A stretch of 64,000 bases of DNA from Seriola aureovittata (lineage: Eukaryota; Chordata; Actinopteri; Carangiformes; Carangidae). The notes under the pieces are model-generated. The model had not been told where the DNA came from and searched no databases. It saw only the letters and a program-made list of their open reading frames with translations. This document shows, one piece after another, positions 1-11,300 of this stretch (positions are counted from its first letter, which is position 1; the number at the start of each line of letters is the position of its first letter). The translations under genes were made by a program, and so were the position numbers. The stretch lies in NCBI RefSeq assembly GCF_021018895.1, contig NC_079385.1, forward strand, positions 1,057,803-1,121,802, given 5' to 3'.

Positions 1-479
1 GAAACCGACTGGAAATTCATTTGCACATCACAAATGCTTTTCAGGAAAAAAAAAAACTGAACTAAACCTGAGTTTCTACTAAGACTTTGTTATTAAATTA
101 ATGAGGTATGATTTACGAAACGACTAAATGGAACTTAATAAATGTCTTTTTTATGACCAATCCCGTCGTGTCGAACATAGTGGGAGTTCCAGACATATTA
201 AGTGTATTTTTGCATCACTACGATGATGTTCTAATATCACAGCACATGAAAATGTCATAAATTATAATAATATCAAATGAACATGCGGTATCTGCTGGTG
301 TTAGTCAGAGGCAAGTTTAAAGTGGTCTAATTGTGTTTAATGATGTTTGATATCATTAGATTATCCCCGGCACTTACTCACACATGTTCCCATCATTCCC
401 CCCGTCACACTAAAGCCACCTAAAGGTGCATGTAATGGTTGACAATAAAGCAAGACAGTTAGGAAAGGGGAGCTCTTAC
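1..479. other. No gene recognised; AT-rich left edge
   Basis: I see no convincing coding exon in this stretch. It is AT-rich and contains scattered short ORFs without family resemblance. If the candidate minus-strand exon ending at 480 is real, this stretch is the start of that gene's first intron, because a consensus donor reads into it on the minus strand. Confidence 0.4.
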
Positions 480-650
480 CTGCAAGTCCGACATTCCCCA
501 TCACCCTGCAAGTATTTATGAGGAGGATAAACAAACAAACGTCCCGGGAAAAACAAGCGTTCCCCATGCTGACAGACGGTGTGAGGATTCAGCAGGGCTT
601 TTCTGGGGGTTTGGACTGTGTGTGTGTATGTGTGTGTGTCTCTGATAGGA
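480..650 (-). other. Candidate first exon of a minus-strand gene leaving the window
   Basis: On the minus strand a near-perfect donor (CTTGCAG|GTAAGAG) ends an exon at 480. An ATG at 567 opens a frame (MGNACFSRDVCL...) that runs to the donor in phase 1. About 190 bp upstream of that ATG is a CCAAT box (AGCCAATCAG near 755), with pyrimidine-rich initiator-like sequence between them. This looks like a promoter plus a first exon, coding or 5'UTR. I do not recognise the short peptide, so the exon may be untranslated. The right boundary (about 650) is a guess at the transcription start. The rest of the gene would lie left of the window. Confidence 0.3.
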
Positions 651-779
651 GAGGAGGAGGACCGCTTTTGGTAGACTGGCAGCGGTAGGAGAAAGAGAGA
701 GAGGGAGAGGGGGAGAGAGAGAGCAGGAGAGACAGGGGAGGCAATCCCAGCCCTCTGATTGGCTTGTTTGTGCCAGTAC

Positions 780-813
<34 letters not shown>

Positions 814-819
814 AGACAT
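646..819. repeat. GA/CT-rich low-complexity tract
   Basis: Long runs of GAGA (CTCT on the minus strand) are interrupted only by the CCAAT-containing segment at about 745-775. They generate the Ser/Leu-rich open frames seen here, which I do not regard as proteins. Such CT tracts are common in fish core promoters, which fits the candidate minus-strand first exon. Confidence 0.7.
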
Positions 820-976
820 GCAGCATACTTAGCTACACAATATGTAATAATAATTAAAATTTAATTATTACTATTATTATTATACATATAGAACACACAC
901 ACACACACACACAGAGTTTTTGCCATTTCCTTTTTTAGCTTAACTATCAATTTTATTTTACTTAATGAGGGGCAGA

Positions 977-997
977 GGGGGGGGGGGGGGGGGGGGG
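977..997. repeat. Homopolymer of 21 G
   Basis: An uninterrupted run of about 21 G residues, preceded by AGAG and followed by TATGC. The length may not be exact, since such runs are sequencing-error prone. Confidence 0.85.
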
Positions 998-1826
998 TAT
1001 GCAAGGTCTCCCAAACCTAAAAACCTGATTTCCTATAAATCTGAAGGGTCAACAGAGAGAAGGAAATGAAATAAAATTGTTTTTCTTATATCATACTGTA
1101 CATACAGCACACCCCTCATAGTTGAAGCACAATCCTGAATAACTGAAGAAATGAAATGATCACACAGTAACTGACACACAGCCTACCTGGGGTGTGGCAG
1201 TATCCCAGCACAGGAACACTGGCTGGTCTCTGGGGCTCTGGACTGAATGGGTCCTGGGAATGTGTTTAAAAAGGCACACTCAATAGGGGCCACATGTCAT
1301 TAGCGGGATAATCCAGCTATGTCAAGGGTCACCAACCATCCATTCATTTCAAAGATTAAATAAGAAAAAATATTGCGGTGATTCTCATGGTTTAAGTCCC
1401 TCCTAATGAGCTAACAGTTCAATAACGTTGTCCCCCCCCAGCGCCCAACCAAGGAGCCCGGGAAGCTAAAGCAACACAGTTCAGGTAACTTTAGTAAATG
1501 GTGATTTTTATTCAAAGTGTATCTGCAACTCAAAGACATTTTCCTGAGATATAAAGGCTTTAACTGCGAGGGAGGTTGTATAGTGACTGATATATTAGGC
1601 CTGTAGCCTACAGCTGGTTTTATTTCCTTTGAAAAGCACCTTGTAACTTTGTTAAGAAAAAGGTATATAAATAAAGTGTATTATTATCACTACAGCTATG
1701 TCTATGACTACATTTTAATACGTTTTACAGTCTACAACAATCAAACACACTTCAGGCCAAAGCTGGCCTGGAATCGAACCAACATCTCCTCAGACCAAAG
1801 TAAGACTCACTTTGGCCAGTGTTCTG

Positions 1827-2216
1827 GGGCCGATTTCACAAAGATTGTTTAGACTGGGCTGTGGCATTAGATCAGTCTTAATTTTGCTCATAGATTCGTT
1901 CAATGTTAGACATGGTTCATAATTTTTGGTTTGCTAACATTTTTAATGAGATCGCAATGAGAAAAGAAAAACGCAGCCATTTTTTTCAAAATCACTGTTT
2001 GCTGAATTTCCAAAGTAAAATGTCGCTTAAACATTTTTTTATTTTGGAAAAAAGATTATTTAATTATTTTACCCAGAATTCATTGTACCACAATCCGGTT
2101 TAAGATAGTCAAGAACTAAACTACTTTGAGCAACAGATGAATTAAGACGTCTATCTGAAGTGTGACTATTTGTTATAACTAAGCCATAGTCAACTCTGTC
2201 TTTGTGAAACCGGCCC
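1827..2216. mobile_element. MITE-like element with about 17-bp terminal inverted repeats
   Basis: The left end reads GGGCCGATTTCACAAAG (1827-1843). The right end reads CTTTGTGAAACCGGCCC (2200-2216), which is its reverse complement with one mismatch. The roughly 390-bp interior is AT-rich and has no transposase-like frame. The structure is that of a non-autonomous DNA transposon. I could not define the target-site duplication, so the superfamily is left open. Confidence 0.65.
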
Positions 2217-2669
2217 TGGTCTGCTTTATTGAAATGAAACCCCGCCATCTGCTGGAGAAGCTGCGTCAAAATTTTAGGGTCGATTTTGGCCCCACCCACT
2301 TTCATGCGTTCTCATTTCTGTCCAATCACAGAGCGAAGACACGGTGATGCCTTTAAGAGCAACACATCTATGAGTGTGAACAATAGCATCATAGTGAGTT
2401 GTTTTCCTCTCCGCTACGTGGTCTCACACATCTACTATATTACCATGTCCTACATTACAACAGTGTCCTACAGTGTGTCAGTGGAGGCAGATGCTGTTTG
2501 CTGTAGAGCGACAGTAGTGAACATCTATAAAGGCCACTACCGTCTCCATCCTGCTGTGTGTTGCTTAACTTCTGAAATAACCGAAACACCAGTAGGCTAC
2601 AATATTTACAATTATTTTCATATTAAATCTCCTTTTCCTGTCATGTAGGGGTTAAAACATAACGATGCA

Positions 2670-2885
2670 GGTGCTTAAATGTCAGTCAAATAAGGAGACG
2701 GAGAGGAGAGATGACGTACTGTAAGAGGAGTCCTCAAACACAGCACAAGATCTCTCCGACTGTCATGGCGGCTCCCTTGAAGGGGGTTTGGTATTGGAGC
2801 AAGTAGCCACTGTAATCTTACATTTTCTCCGTCGAGAAGACTAGTTAACCCCGACTGAAGAGGCTCCTCGGAGCGGGTATTTACA
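2670..2885 (+). promoter_or_regulatory. samm50: Putative samm50 promoter and 5'UTR
   Basis: This is the sequence directly upstream of the samm50 start codon. A YY1-like ATGGCGGC lies at 2765-2772, a motif typical of housekeeping and mitochondrial gene promoters. No TATA box is obvious. The same ATG could open a 13-codon upstream ORF (2765-2806) if transcription starts before it. The transcription start is not visible from sequence alone. Confidence 0.45.
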
Positions 2886-5800
2886 ATGGGGACTGTCCAT
2901 GCTAAGGTAAAGCTCATTTCTCCCTGACAGATGGTCTATGTGCGGATTTTTGACCATGACCTCCCTGCCTACTGTGTGTGCAGAAGGCTGCGGTCTCTCC
3001 AGCATCTATCTTCGGTGTTCAGTGACACTCCGCTGCCGGGGACTGAGTGAACCGAATGTCAACATGCGAGTTCTTGATGGAGAAACGATATAACTTTGTC
3101 TTCACATTATGTTACCAATCAAATGTAGATATCATCAATACGTATTTGACAGATATCCTCTTATGGCCAACTTATAATGGTCATTTGTCTGGTGATATTT
3201 ACATTTACAGTGAATAAAGTTGTTGTATTTTATGAAACAGTGTGACAAAGAGATGATTTTACTTTTCTGTTAAAGTCTCATATGTTATTTAGGTCTACTG
3301 TCTGAGTACAGTAACCAGAAATCCCAGAATGTATATGCTTTTGTTCATTTTCTATATAACAACTGTCTATGTGCTGTAACTGGTTGTAGGACATCAGACA
3401 CTAGCTGACAAAAAGCCACACCCATTGATTTTACTGCCCTTTCTTTTCCATGACAGCTGCCCTTTAAAGGAGCCATACATAGTTTATTTTCTTTTGTCAT
3501 GTCTTTGAGGAGGACCATGTTAGATTTAATTATAAGGTGTTACTGTTACACTTTCACCCAAGGATGTACGTTTGTTCTCAATATTGGTAGGGACACAACA
3601 ACCTTCACACACCTCCAAAAAAAAAAAAAGGCCTTTTATAATGCTGTCAACCAAATGTATTATTAACATAAGATCTGAGTTTACATTCAGAAATGTAATG
3701 ACATTTAAATAAAACTATTCACAGTAGCGGATACTTTGTTATAATAACTTACGAGTTAACATCAGAATAGGTGGACTATGGTTACATTAAATGATAGTTA
3801 TATATACATATATTTAATCACACTATCATTTTAAACCCTCACCTAAAACCTTGAAGATGCAACTGTTTCCTCATCAGCCTGCTTTACTCCTCTGGTCTGC
3901 TGCTTTGTTTCCAGCGTACTCAGTAATTCATTCATGGTGACATTTTCATGTGATTTCTTGACAGATATTCAACTCATACTTTGATATGTCCACCCATTTT
4001 ATCTTTACTCCTGCTAGCAACCTAACTGCTAGATTACAGAAGACAGAAGCCATGGTTAGCTTGCCGGTTAACACTAGCTTACGTGGTTGAATAACGTCAG
4101 TTGACATTTTTCCACAGTGGAAAGGCTGGTGAGGTTAGGTACCAGTGCAATATTCGCACATGACATGAGCTTTCAGATAGTCCCTACCCTTTTAGTCAAT
4201 CAATTTCTTGCATGCCTAAATCAGTTGTCTTGGAGACGTAGCCTCTTGGGGGGCACTGGACTGATCTAATATGACTTCCTTCCAAACACGGTGTGAGCAA
4301 GTCCACTCAAATATTGGTAGGGACAATTCTGTCCTCCCAAAATATTGACTGTCCATATGCAAACCTATGCCTTTGCTTTCACCTCACCATGTAACACAAA
4401 AAGATACAAAACAAGACAGTCCCAGCTCCACACATGAGCAGACTTGACTCACCCTCTCTGTGGACACAAAGTGGGATTTGTTATAGGGCTGTTGCGTGTC
4501 TTTGCATTAGATAGAACAAGCAGTGTTCTTTACATATGTGTCCTTATGATTGGTGCAGAGTCTGGATCCTGTCCCGATGCATGGCCGGGACCTGGGTGTC
4601 AACCCTGATGACTTGGTGGATAGTCCAGAACCAGAACATGAGGCCAAGCAGGAGATCCTTGAAAACAAAGATGTGAGTATCATCACGGCAGCTCTGGTGT
4701 AAAAATAAAAAAAATGTTTATACATAGATTTAAAGTTGATGTCTCCAGTTTTACATGTTTTAGTATCTATTGTAGCAGTTTTGGTGTCTTTATCCTGTCA
4801 GTATTCTGCAGAAATTATTACGCGGTAGCGGTACGTTAGCATGGTGGAAGAATATCGTAGTCATTTAATCACAATGGTGCATAAAAATCTTGCAGAGACC
4901 TGAGGAAGAAAACCACCTGAATACATTTTAAATGTCTTGCCATCCATATATGACAGTGATATGAAAGTAATCGAAGTAAAATGTCTTTGAAGGTGGTTGT
5001 CCAGCATGTCAACATCCAAGGTCTTGGACGGACTAAAGAGGATCTGCTCGGCTATGAGATTTCTGATGTCTTCCATGCCAAAAACCTCATTGACGTATGT
5101 ATTTATGTGCCGTACAGAAAATCAAGACAGCACAACACACATGTGAACTGTTGCTCAGTTCTTATGTTGGTATGCTCTGATATTTTTGAACTGTGAGGAA
5201 TAGTCATCAGCTTTAAAGAGCTTTTTAAGCTAATAGCACACATTGCTTTGTCATGTCTAGACGATGAGGTTTACTAAGTGTCTCTTTCTTGGTTACAGGT
5301 GATGAAAAAAGCTCACCTTGCCAGACAGAAGCTGCTCCGCCTGGGAATCTTCAATGAGGTGGAGGTTCTTATCGATACGTCTGAAGGTAACTGAGTCACT
5401 GAATGTTTGAACTCACCTGTCAGTGGTTATTTGCAGTTTGATTGGGGATTTGGTCATTCTCTTGCCTTTGAAATGGGTTTGAATGAGACAGTAGCTGAAT
5501 GTGAAGGTATGAACCTGCCTTACCCTGATTGGTTCTCCCTCTTCAGGTGCAGATGCTCTGCCCAATGGTCTAGATGTGACGTTTGAGGTGACAGAGATCA
5601 AGAGACTGACAGGAAGCTACAACACCATGGTTGGCAACAATGAAGGAAGCATGGTGAGAGAACCAGCCCTTACATATGAGTCACGTCACTCATATTCTCC
5701 TCTGTATTAGGTGCATTTGTTGTGGACATTAGTTTAACCTTTCACAGCAGTTTCACAAGAACTAAGAAAATCCTACCCAGTATTCATGTCAGGATTTTCC

Positions 5801-7674
5801 TCTCACACATCCTGCAAACATACTTTAGTCTTTTTAAAACATGTTTATACCAAATCTGTGGAAAATACTAGTTTTTAAATGGCTTATTATTAAGTGTCAT
5901 ATGGTATGGAAGTCTGTGTGTGCCAGGCTCCTTCCACCTGTAGTGTCAGGGACACAACTGAATTTTCATGTTTTTGGAAACTGCATGAAGGAGTTCAGTG
6001 TCACTTCCTGGGTCCACTAGGTAGCACTAGAGGACACCCACTGATTATATGTCATGTTTCGGTTTATCATGTATCATATATCATGGTAGACCTTACCATG
6101 TAAATTTCATGTAAATCTCATTATATTTTTTCACATAAGGCTGACTTCCTGTTGTGATTAGGTGGCAGTATGACTGTGACTTAGTATTGATGTGTAGATG
6201 TGTTCAGGCCTGGAGCCTCATCAAGCATCAGAAATTTGATCTTCAGCAACTTCCTGTTTCTTGTTTTGGTCAAAATTGACCTGCACGCCATGTCAAGTGC
6301 GCTCCATTTAAACTCAAAAGCTTCACAATTTAGCATCACAAAGGTCTGCAGATGTCACCTACTAAATGTGATATCTCTCGGTTTCATTGTGTAGTTAAAA
6401 TACAACACCTGGAAATAGCTTCAAGCTGTGAAAAAATTGCAACGTAAATTCAAAATGGCTGACTTCCTGTTGGATTTGTAGTATGGCTCAAAGAGGCTTT
6501 TTTTTATGCCTCTATGATAGTGACAGCCATGGCTGGAGTCATTATGGTTTCAGGTTGTCTGTCCGTCTATCCGTCCGTCCGTCCCATTGTTGTGAACGTG
6601 ATATCGCAGTAGTGCTCTTGAGGGAACTTGGTACAAATGTTCGCTTTGACACTTGGTCCAATGTTAAGGTCATGGTGACCCAGAGGGAATTTCATTACAT
6701 CTGACACAAATATACTCACTTGGACTCGAAGATGAACTATTTACAATCTGGTTGTCAAAGGTCAAAGGTCACTGTGTCCTCACAAAACACTTTTTAGCCA
6801 TAACTGAAGAATTTATACACTAGTTCTGACACAATTTAACTTCAATGTCTAATACGATAAAACACCCCTCTGACCCAATAGCACAGACAGGTGTGCAATT
6901 AATGCATCAGAATTTCAAAATATACCAGTGCCAAAGCTACATCATACATTGCACACATGACAATGATAGACACATAAATGTGTCTGTCACATCCCCCTGA
7001 CCGGAGGAGAACAATATCTCACTCCCATGCGTATACAGTGGAAGTGACAAAAGGTCAACTTTACTGTTATATCATAATGTTCTGTAAAAACTCTTCTGGC
7101 CATTATCCTGTACAACTAATAATAATAATATTTTTTACAAAAACAATATTATCCTTGTACCTTTGCTGCTCCTCGGTGCTTGGGCCATAATAATAACAAA
7201 CAAAGCAGTTTTAATAGGGAAGAATAAGTTTAAATTCTGTCATATAACATGTATAAACACATGGAAAGGTTTTAAAGTGATTAAAGTGTTTCCATTTTAA
7301 TTTTGCCATCAATAAACCTCCATGCCCAAAACTAAAAAATATTTTGGATTGATATGTGGATGACTGTTAATCACTAGTGGTTTGTGTCAGTTTTCATCTA
7401 TGGTATTTATAATAGGATATTTATTGGAATGTGACAGATATTGACAGGTATTCTGGGTAAGACATGCTGGCTCACTGGTGTGGGTTACTGGGACAGACCT
7501 TGTTGTTAGTAGTTGCATTGGTGCTTTTACTGGTTTGACTACATGGCTAAAGTGACTTTAAAGTAAAAATTCATATTTGACCAAATAAATATTTTTCATG
7601 TTAAAGATTCAGGCTTATTCCCTACAGTGAAAGCAGATATTTGGAAACTGTATAAAAACAGCATTATTTTTAGT

Positions 7675-7727
<53 letters not shown>

Positions 7728-8262
7728 CAGTGACTGGTGGACAACACAGCCTAAATGACCCCAGACCTGCTGTCAGTGTATGTAACTCTGTCCTGTTTTC
7801 CAGGTGCTGGGTCTGAAACTGCCCAACACGTTAGGTCGAGCTGAGAAACTCACCTTCCAGTTCTCCTATGGGACGAAGGAGACATCCTATGGTCTGTCTT
7901 TCTTCAAGCCCCAGCCTGGACACTTTGAACGCAAGTATGTCAGCAGCACAGATCCCTCATCCCTCTCTCTGTCACTTTCCTGAATATTTGTAGGCTGAGA
8001 TGAATGAAAACAAACAGCTCCTCCAAGAGGTGAAGCATCAGGGCAGTTTAAACAGAGGAAGCTGTAGTAACTGTCACTGTCACTGTTTAAGGATGTAATC
8101 CTTTTAAAACAGTACAGATGTCATCAAAGAGCTTTTTCAAAGCTGGTGTTCTCTGTTTCAGTCTCACTCTCAACATGTACAAAGTCACCGGGCAGTTCCC
8201 ATGGAGCTCCTTAAAAGAGACCGACAGAGGCCTGTCTGCAGAACTAAATGTAAGAGGCTGCG

Positions 8263-8359
<97 letters not shown>

Positions 8360-11300
8360 CACACCAGTGTCTTCAGAAAATTTGTGTTTGGCTGATTGAT
8401 CAGCGCTGACAAACAAGGTCTCACGACTGATGCATTATGCAAGACTGACATATCATCTGCAAGACAAACTTTAACTTTCACAGTATGAGCACCGTCCAGA
8501 CAGAGAGCAGTTCACCAGAGTGCACTGACAAACACATTTAAAGTACATACACAGTAGTTTACAACAGTTAGGAAGGTGGAGAAATGCTCCTGGAATATTC
8601 ATCCTGTCTCTGTTGTGCCTACAGTTTCCTCTGGGGATCACCAACCACACACTGAAGTGGGAGGGTGTATGGAGGGAGCTGGGCTGCCTGGCACGCAGCG
8701 CTTCCTTCGCCGTGCGGGAAGAGAGTGGACACTCGCTGAAATCTGCCCTCTCGGTACACCTGGACACTTTTCCTAGCTCACTTTTTGTTTAGTCTTTTTG
8801 TCTTATTTCTTTTTTATATTTGCCTTTGATGTAAATATTTTTAAGGAAAAGTTTCTTATCAAACCTTTGTCTCATGTTGCTTTTGTTTGCAGCACACTGT
8901 GTCAATTGATTCAAGGAATTCTGCCATTTTCCCCAGCAGAGGTGCCTTACTCCGGGTCAACCAGGTAAACTTTCACACCTGTGTCCATATGGATGCACAT
9001 TAACCAAAGTGCGAATTATAAAAAGACAGTCAGGGGGCTCACCTTTTTCTCCAGGGCAAAAGGGAACCCAGAAAAGTGCAGGTGCTTCAGTGAAGCGTTA
9101 CAGTCCTTACAGTATCTTGCTTGTTCGATTAAAGCTGTCAAACAAATGCAGTGCAGTAGAAAGAACAATAATTCCCTCTGAAATGTAGGAGTGGAAGTAT
9201 AAAGTAGCATAAAATGGAAATACTCAAGTACCTCAAAATGATGCTTGATTATTATTATATATTATAAATATATACATTATACTTCCTGAGAGAAAACAAA
9301 GGGGGTGTCTTTTATAGAAGCTAAAAAAGAAGGTAAAAGACTAACAAAACCACCACAGACACACAAAAGTCTGACTATAATCATGTTAAAATATATCTCT
9401 TCAACAACTAATACTTCATCATCTCAATGCTCGTGACTGAGGACCAGTGTTAGCTAACATTAGGTCATATATGACATTTTATATTGGTAATGAAATAAGC
9501 TAACACTGGAAATGAAAGGGTGTGTTAGCAGCTAGCTCACATTACTTAGCTAAACTGTAACTTAAGGCTAAAGTTAGAACCTAGCTCACATTACTTAGCT
9601 AAACTGTAACTTAAGGCTAAAGTTAGAAACTAGCTAACATTACTTAGCTAAACTGTAACTTGAGGCTAAAGTTAGAACCTAGCTCACATTACTTAGCTAA
9701 ACTGTAACTTAAGGCTAAAGTTAGAAACTAGCTAACATTACTTAGCTAAACTGTAACTTGAGGCTAAAGTTAGAAACTAGCTCACATTACTTAGCTAAAC
9801 CGTAACTTGAGGCTAAAGTTAGAAACTAGCTAACATTAGCGTTCATCCGTAGATACTTGACATAATATAATTCAGAAACTGAACTTAAGAAAATAAAGTG
9901 TATCAGACAAACTATGTAGTTAATGACTGCTACTACATTTACACTTACACTTAAGCTGTAAATATATAAATGAATATAGACATTATAGTGAAATGAACAG
10001 GTACAGATAGTAGCTTTGTGTTACACCCCTAACAAGTGTAGTAACAGCAGACAGCATACAGGACAGTCATAAATAGAACTAGAAACCATCTTGAGCCACA
10101 ACAACGCCTGTCAACATGTGGATGTTCAGACCCGTTAGTACTCAGTATTTACTAGAACATTATTACATAAGTACTCAGTACTCATGGGACTTCATTTTGA
10201 TGTCAACTACACACATGTAAAGTTTTGTGACTGTATCTTGCACAGTTGTGTTGATAACATCACCAGCAGCATCTGTAGTTGAGACAGGACTCTCTCTAGT
10301 GTGTTTTATTTAACAGTCTGTTCTTCATGCTGTGTTTGTTGTCACTTTCACAATCACATATCAGCTGCTCAGTAACTACCTGTGTAAAGTCTGCTCTGGT
10401 GCTCATTGATAAATGAGTACATGTGTACTGACTCAAGTTACAAGGTGGATTTTCTTCGTGTCAAGCTTGAAGGTGTGTGGCTCACTGATGAACTTCTAAC
10501 TCATAACACAGAGTAACATGCTTTATCAGGCTATGGATACACAGAAAATTCTTCTCAGATGATCAATTTATTTTGGGTTTTCCATCCATTCATACATCCA
10601 TTGATTCATACATACATACATCTATGGTATTTCTGCTACAGTAGGTCTCTCCAGGACCAAATTCTTCCATGATGACACACACACACAGACTCACAAACAC
10701 ACACACACACATAGTGTAAACAAGTGGAATTGTCTCACCTTTTTAAGAAGTGTACTCTTGTTTAGAAATGAAAAGTGTAAGTGTTGAATATAAGAAGAGG
10801 TGATCAGTGTGGGTAAAAGACAATTTCAAAGGAAGCGCAAGTCCAGCTGCTCCTGGAGGCTGAGTGTCAAAGACATTTCACCCATCATTGTGATAAAACA
10901 GCTGAGCAGAGCTGTGACACTGAGGTGTGTGTTTGCCCTGCAGGAGCTGGCTGGGTATACGGGAGGAGACGCCAGCTTCTTGAAAGAGGATTTTGAGCTG
11001 CAGCTCAACAGACGACTCTTCTGGGACTCAGTAAGTCAGAAATCAGACAGTGTGAACTTCATGTACTTCAAAAAAACGGCAGCCAAGATATTAGCTAGTT
11101 GTTTATCTTCGTTGTTTGTGTTCAGGTAGGTTCAATGTATAAATAGATCGTGTGAACACTTGTAACTGCAGTTCCCTTAAATAACCACCTGAGGACAACA
11201 AAGCAGGGAGAGACAGTAAAAATGTGTATTTCTGTTGCCTTGTCCTGTTTGAATGAACTTTCTCTTTATGAGGTTTCTTGTGTGTAAAGGAACATTTCAT

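Larger units (their letters stand above)
5654..7803 (+). other. samm50 intron 5: old interspersed repeats and a (CAT)n tract
   Basis: About 2.15 kb without an exon. From about 5890 to 6480 the text resembles a dispersed fish repeat that contains the phrase GGCTGACTTCCTGTTG twice. From 6540 to 6830 it carries a second dispersed family that recurs at 40665 and 54210. A (CAT)n microsatellite lies near the 3' end. No coding signal was recognised. Confidence 0.6.

Noticed and set aside
2286..2648. 120-aa plus-strand ORF upstream of samm50
   Set aside because: No recognisable family, no splice or promoter context, and a composition like surrounding noncoding DNA.
8087..8481. Overlapping ORFs with poly-His/Thr or poly-Val/Cys on both strands
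   Set aside because: They are translations of the (TG)46 microsatellite in samm50 intron 7.
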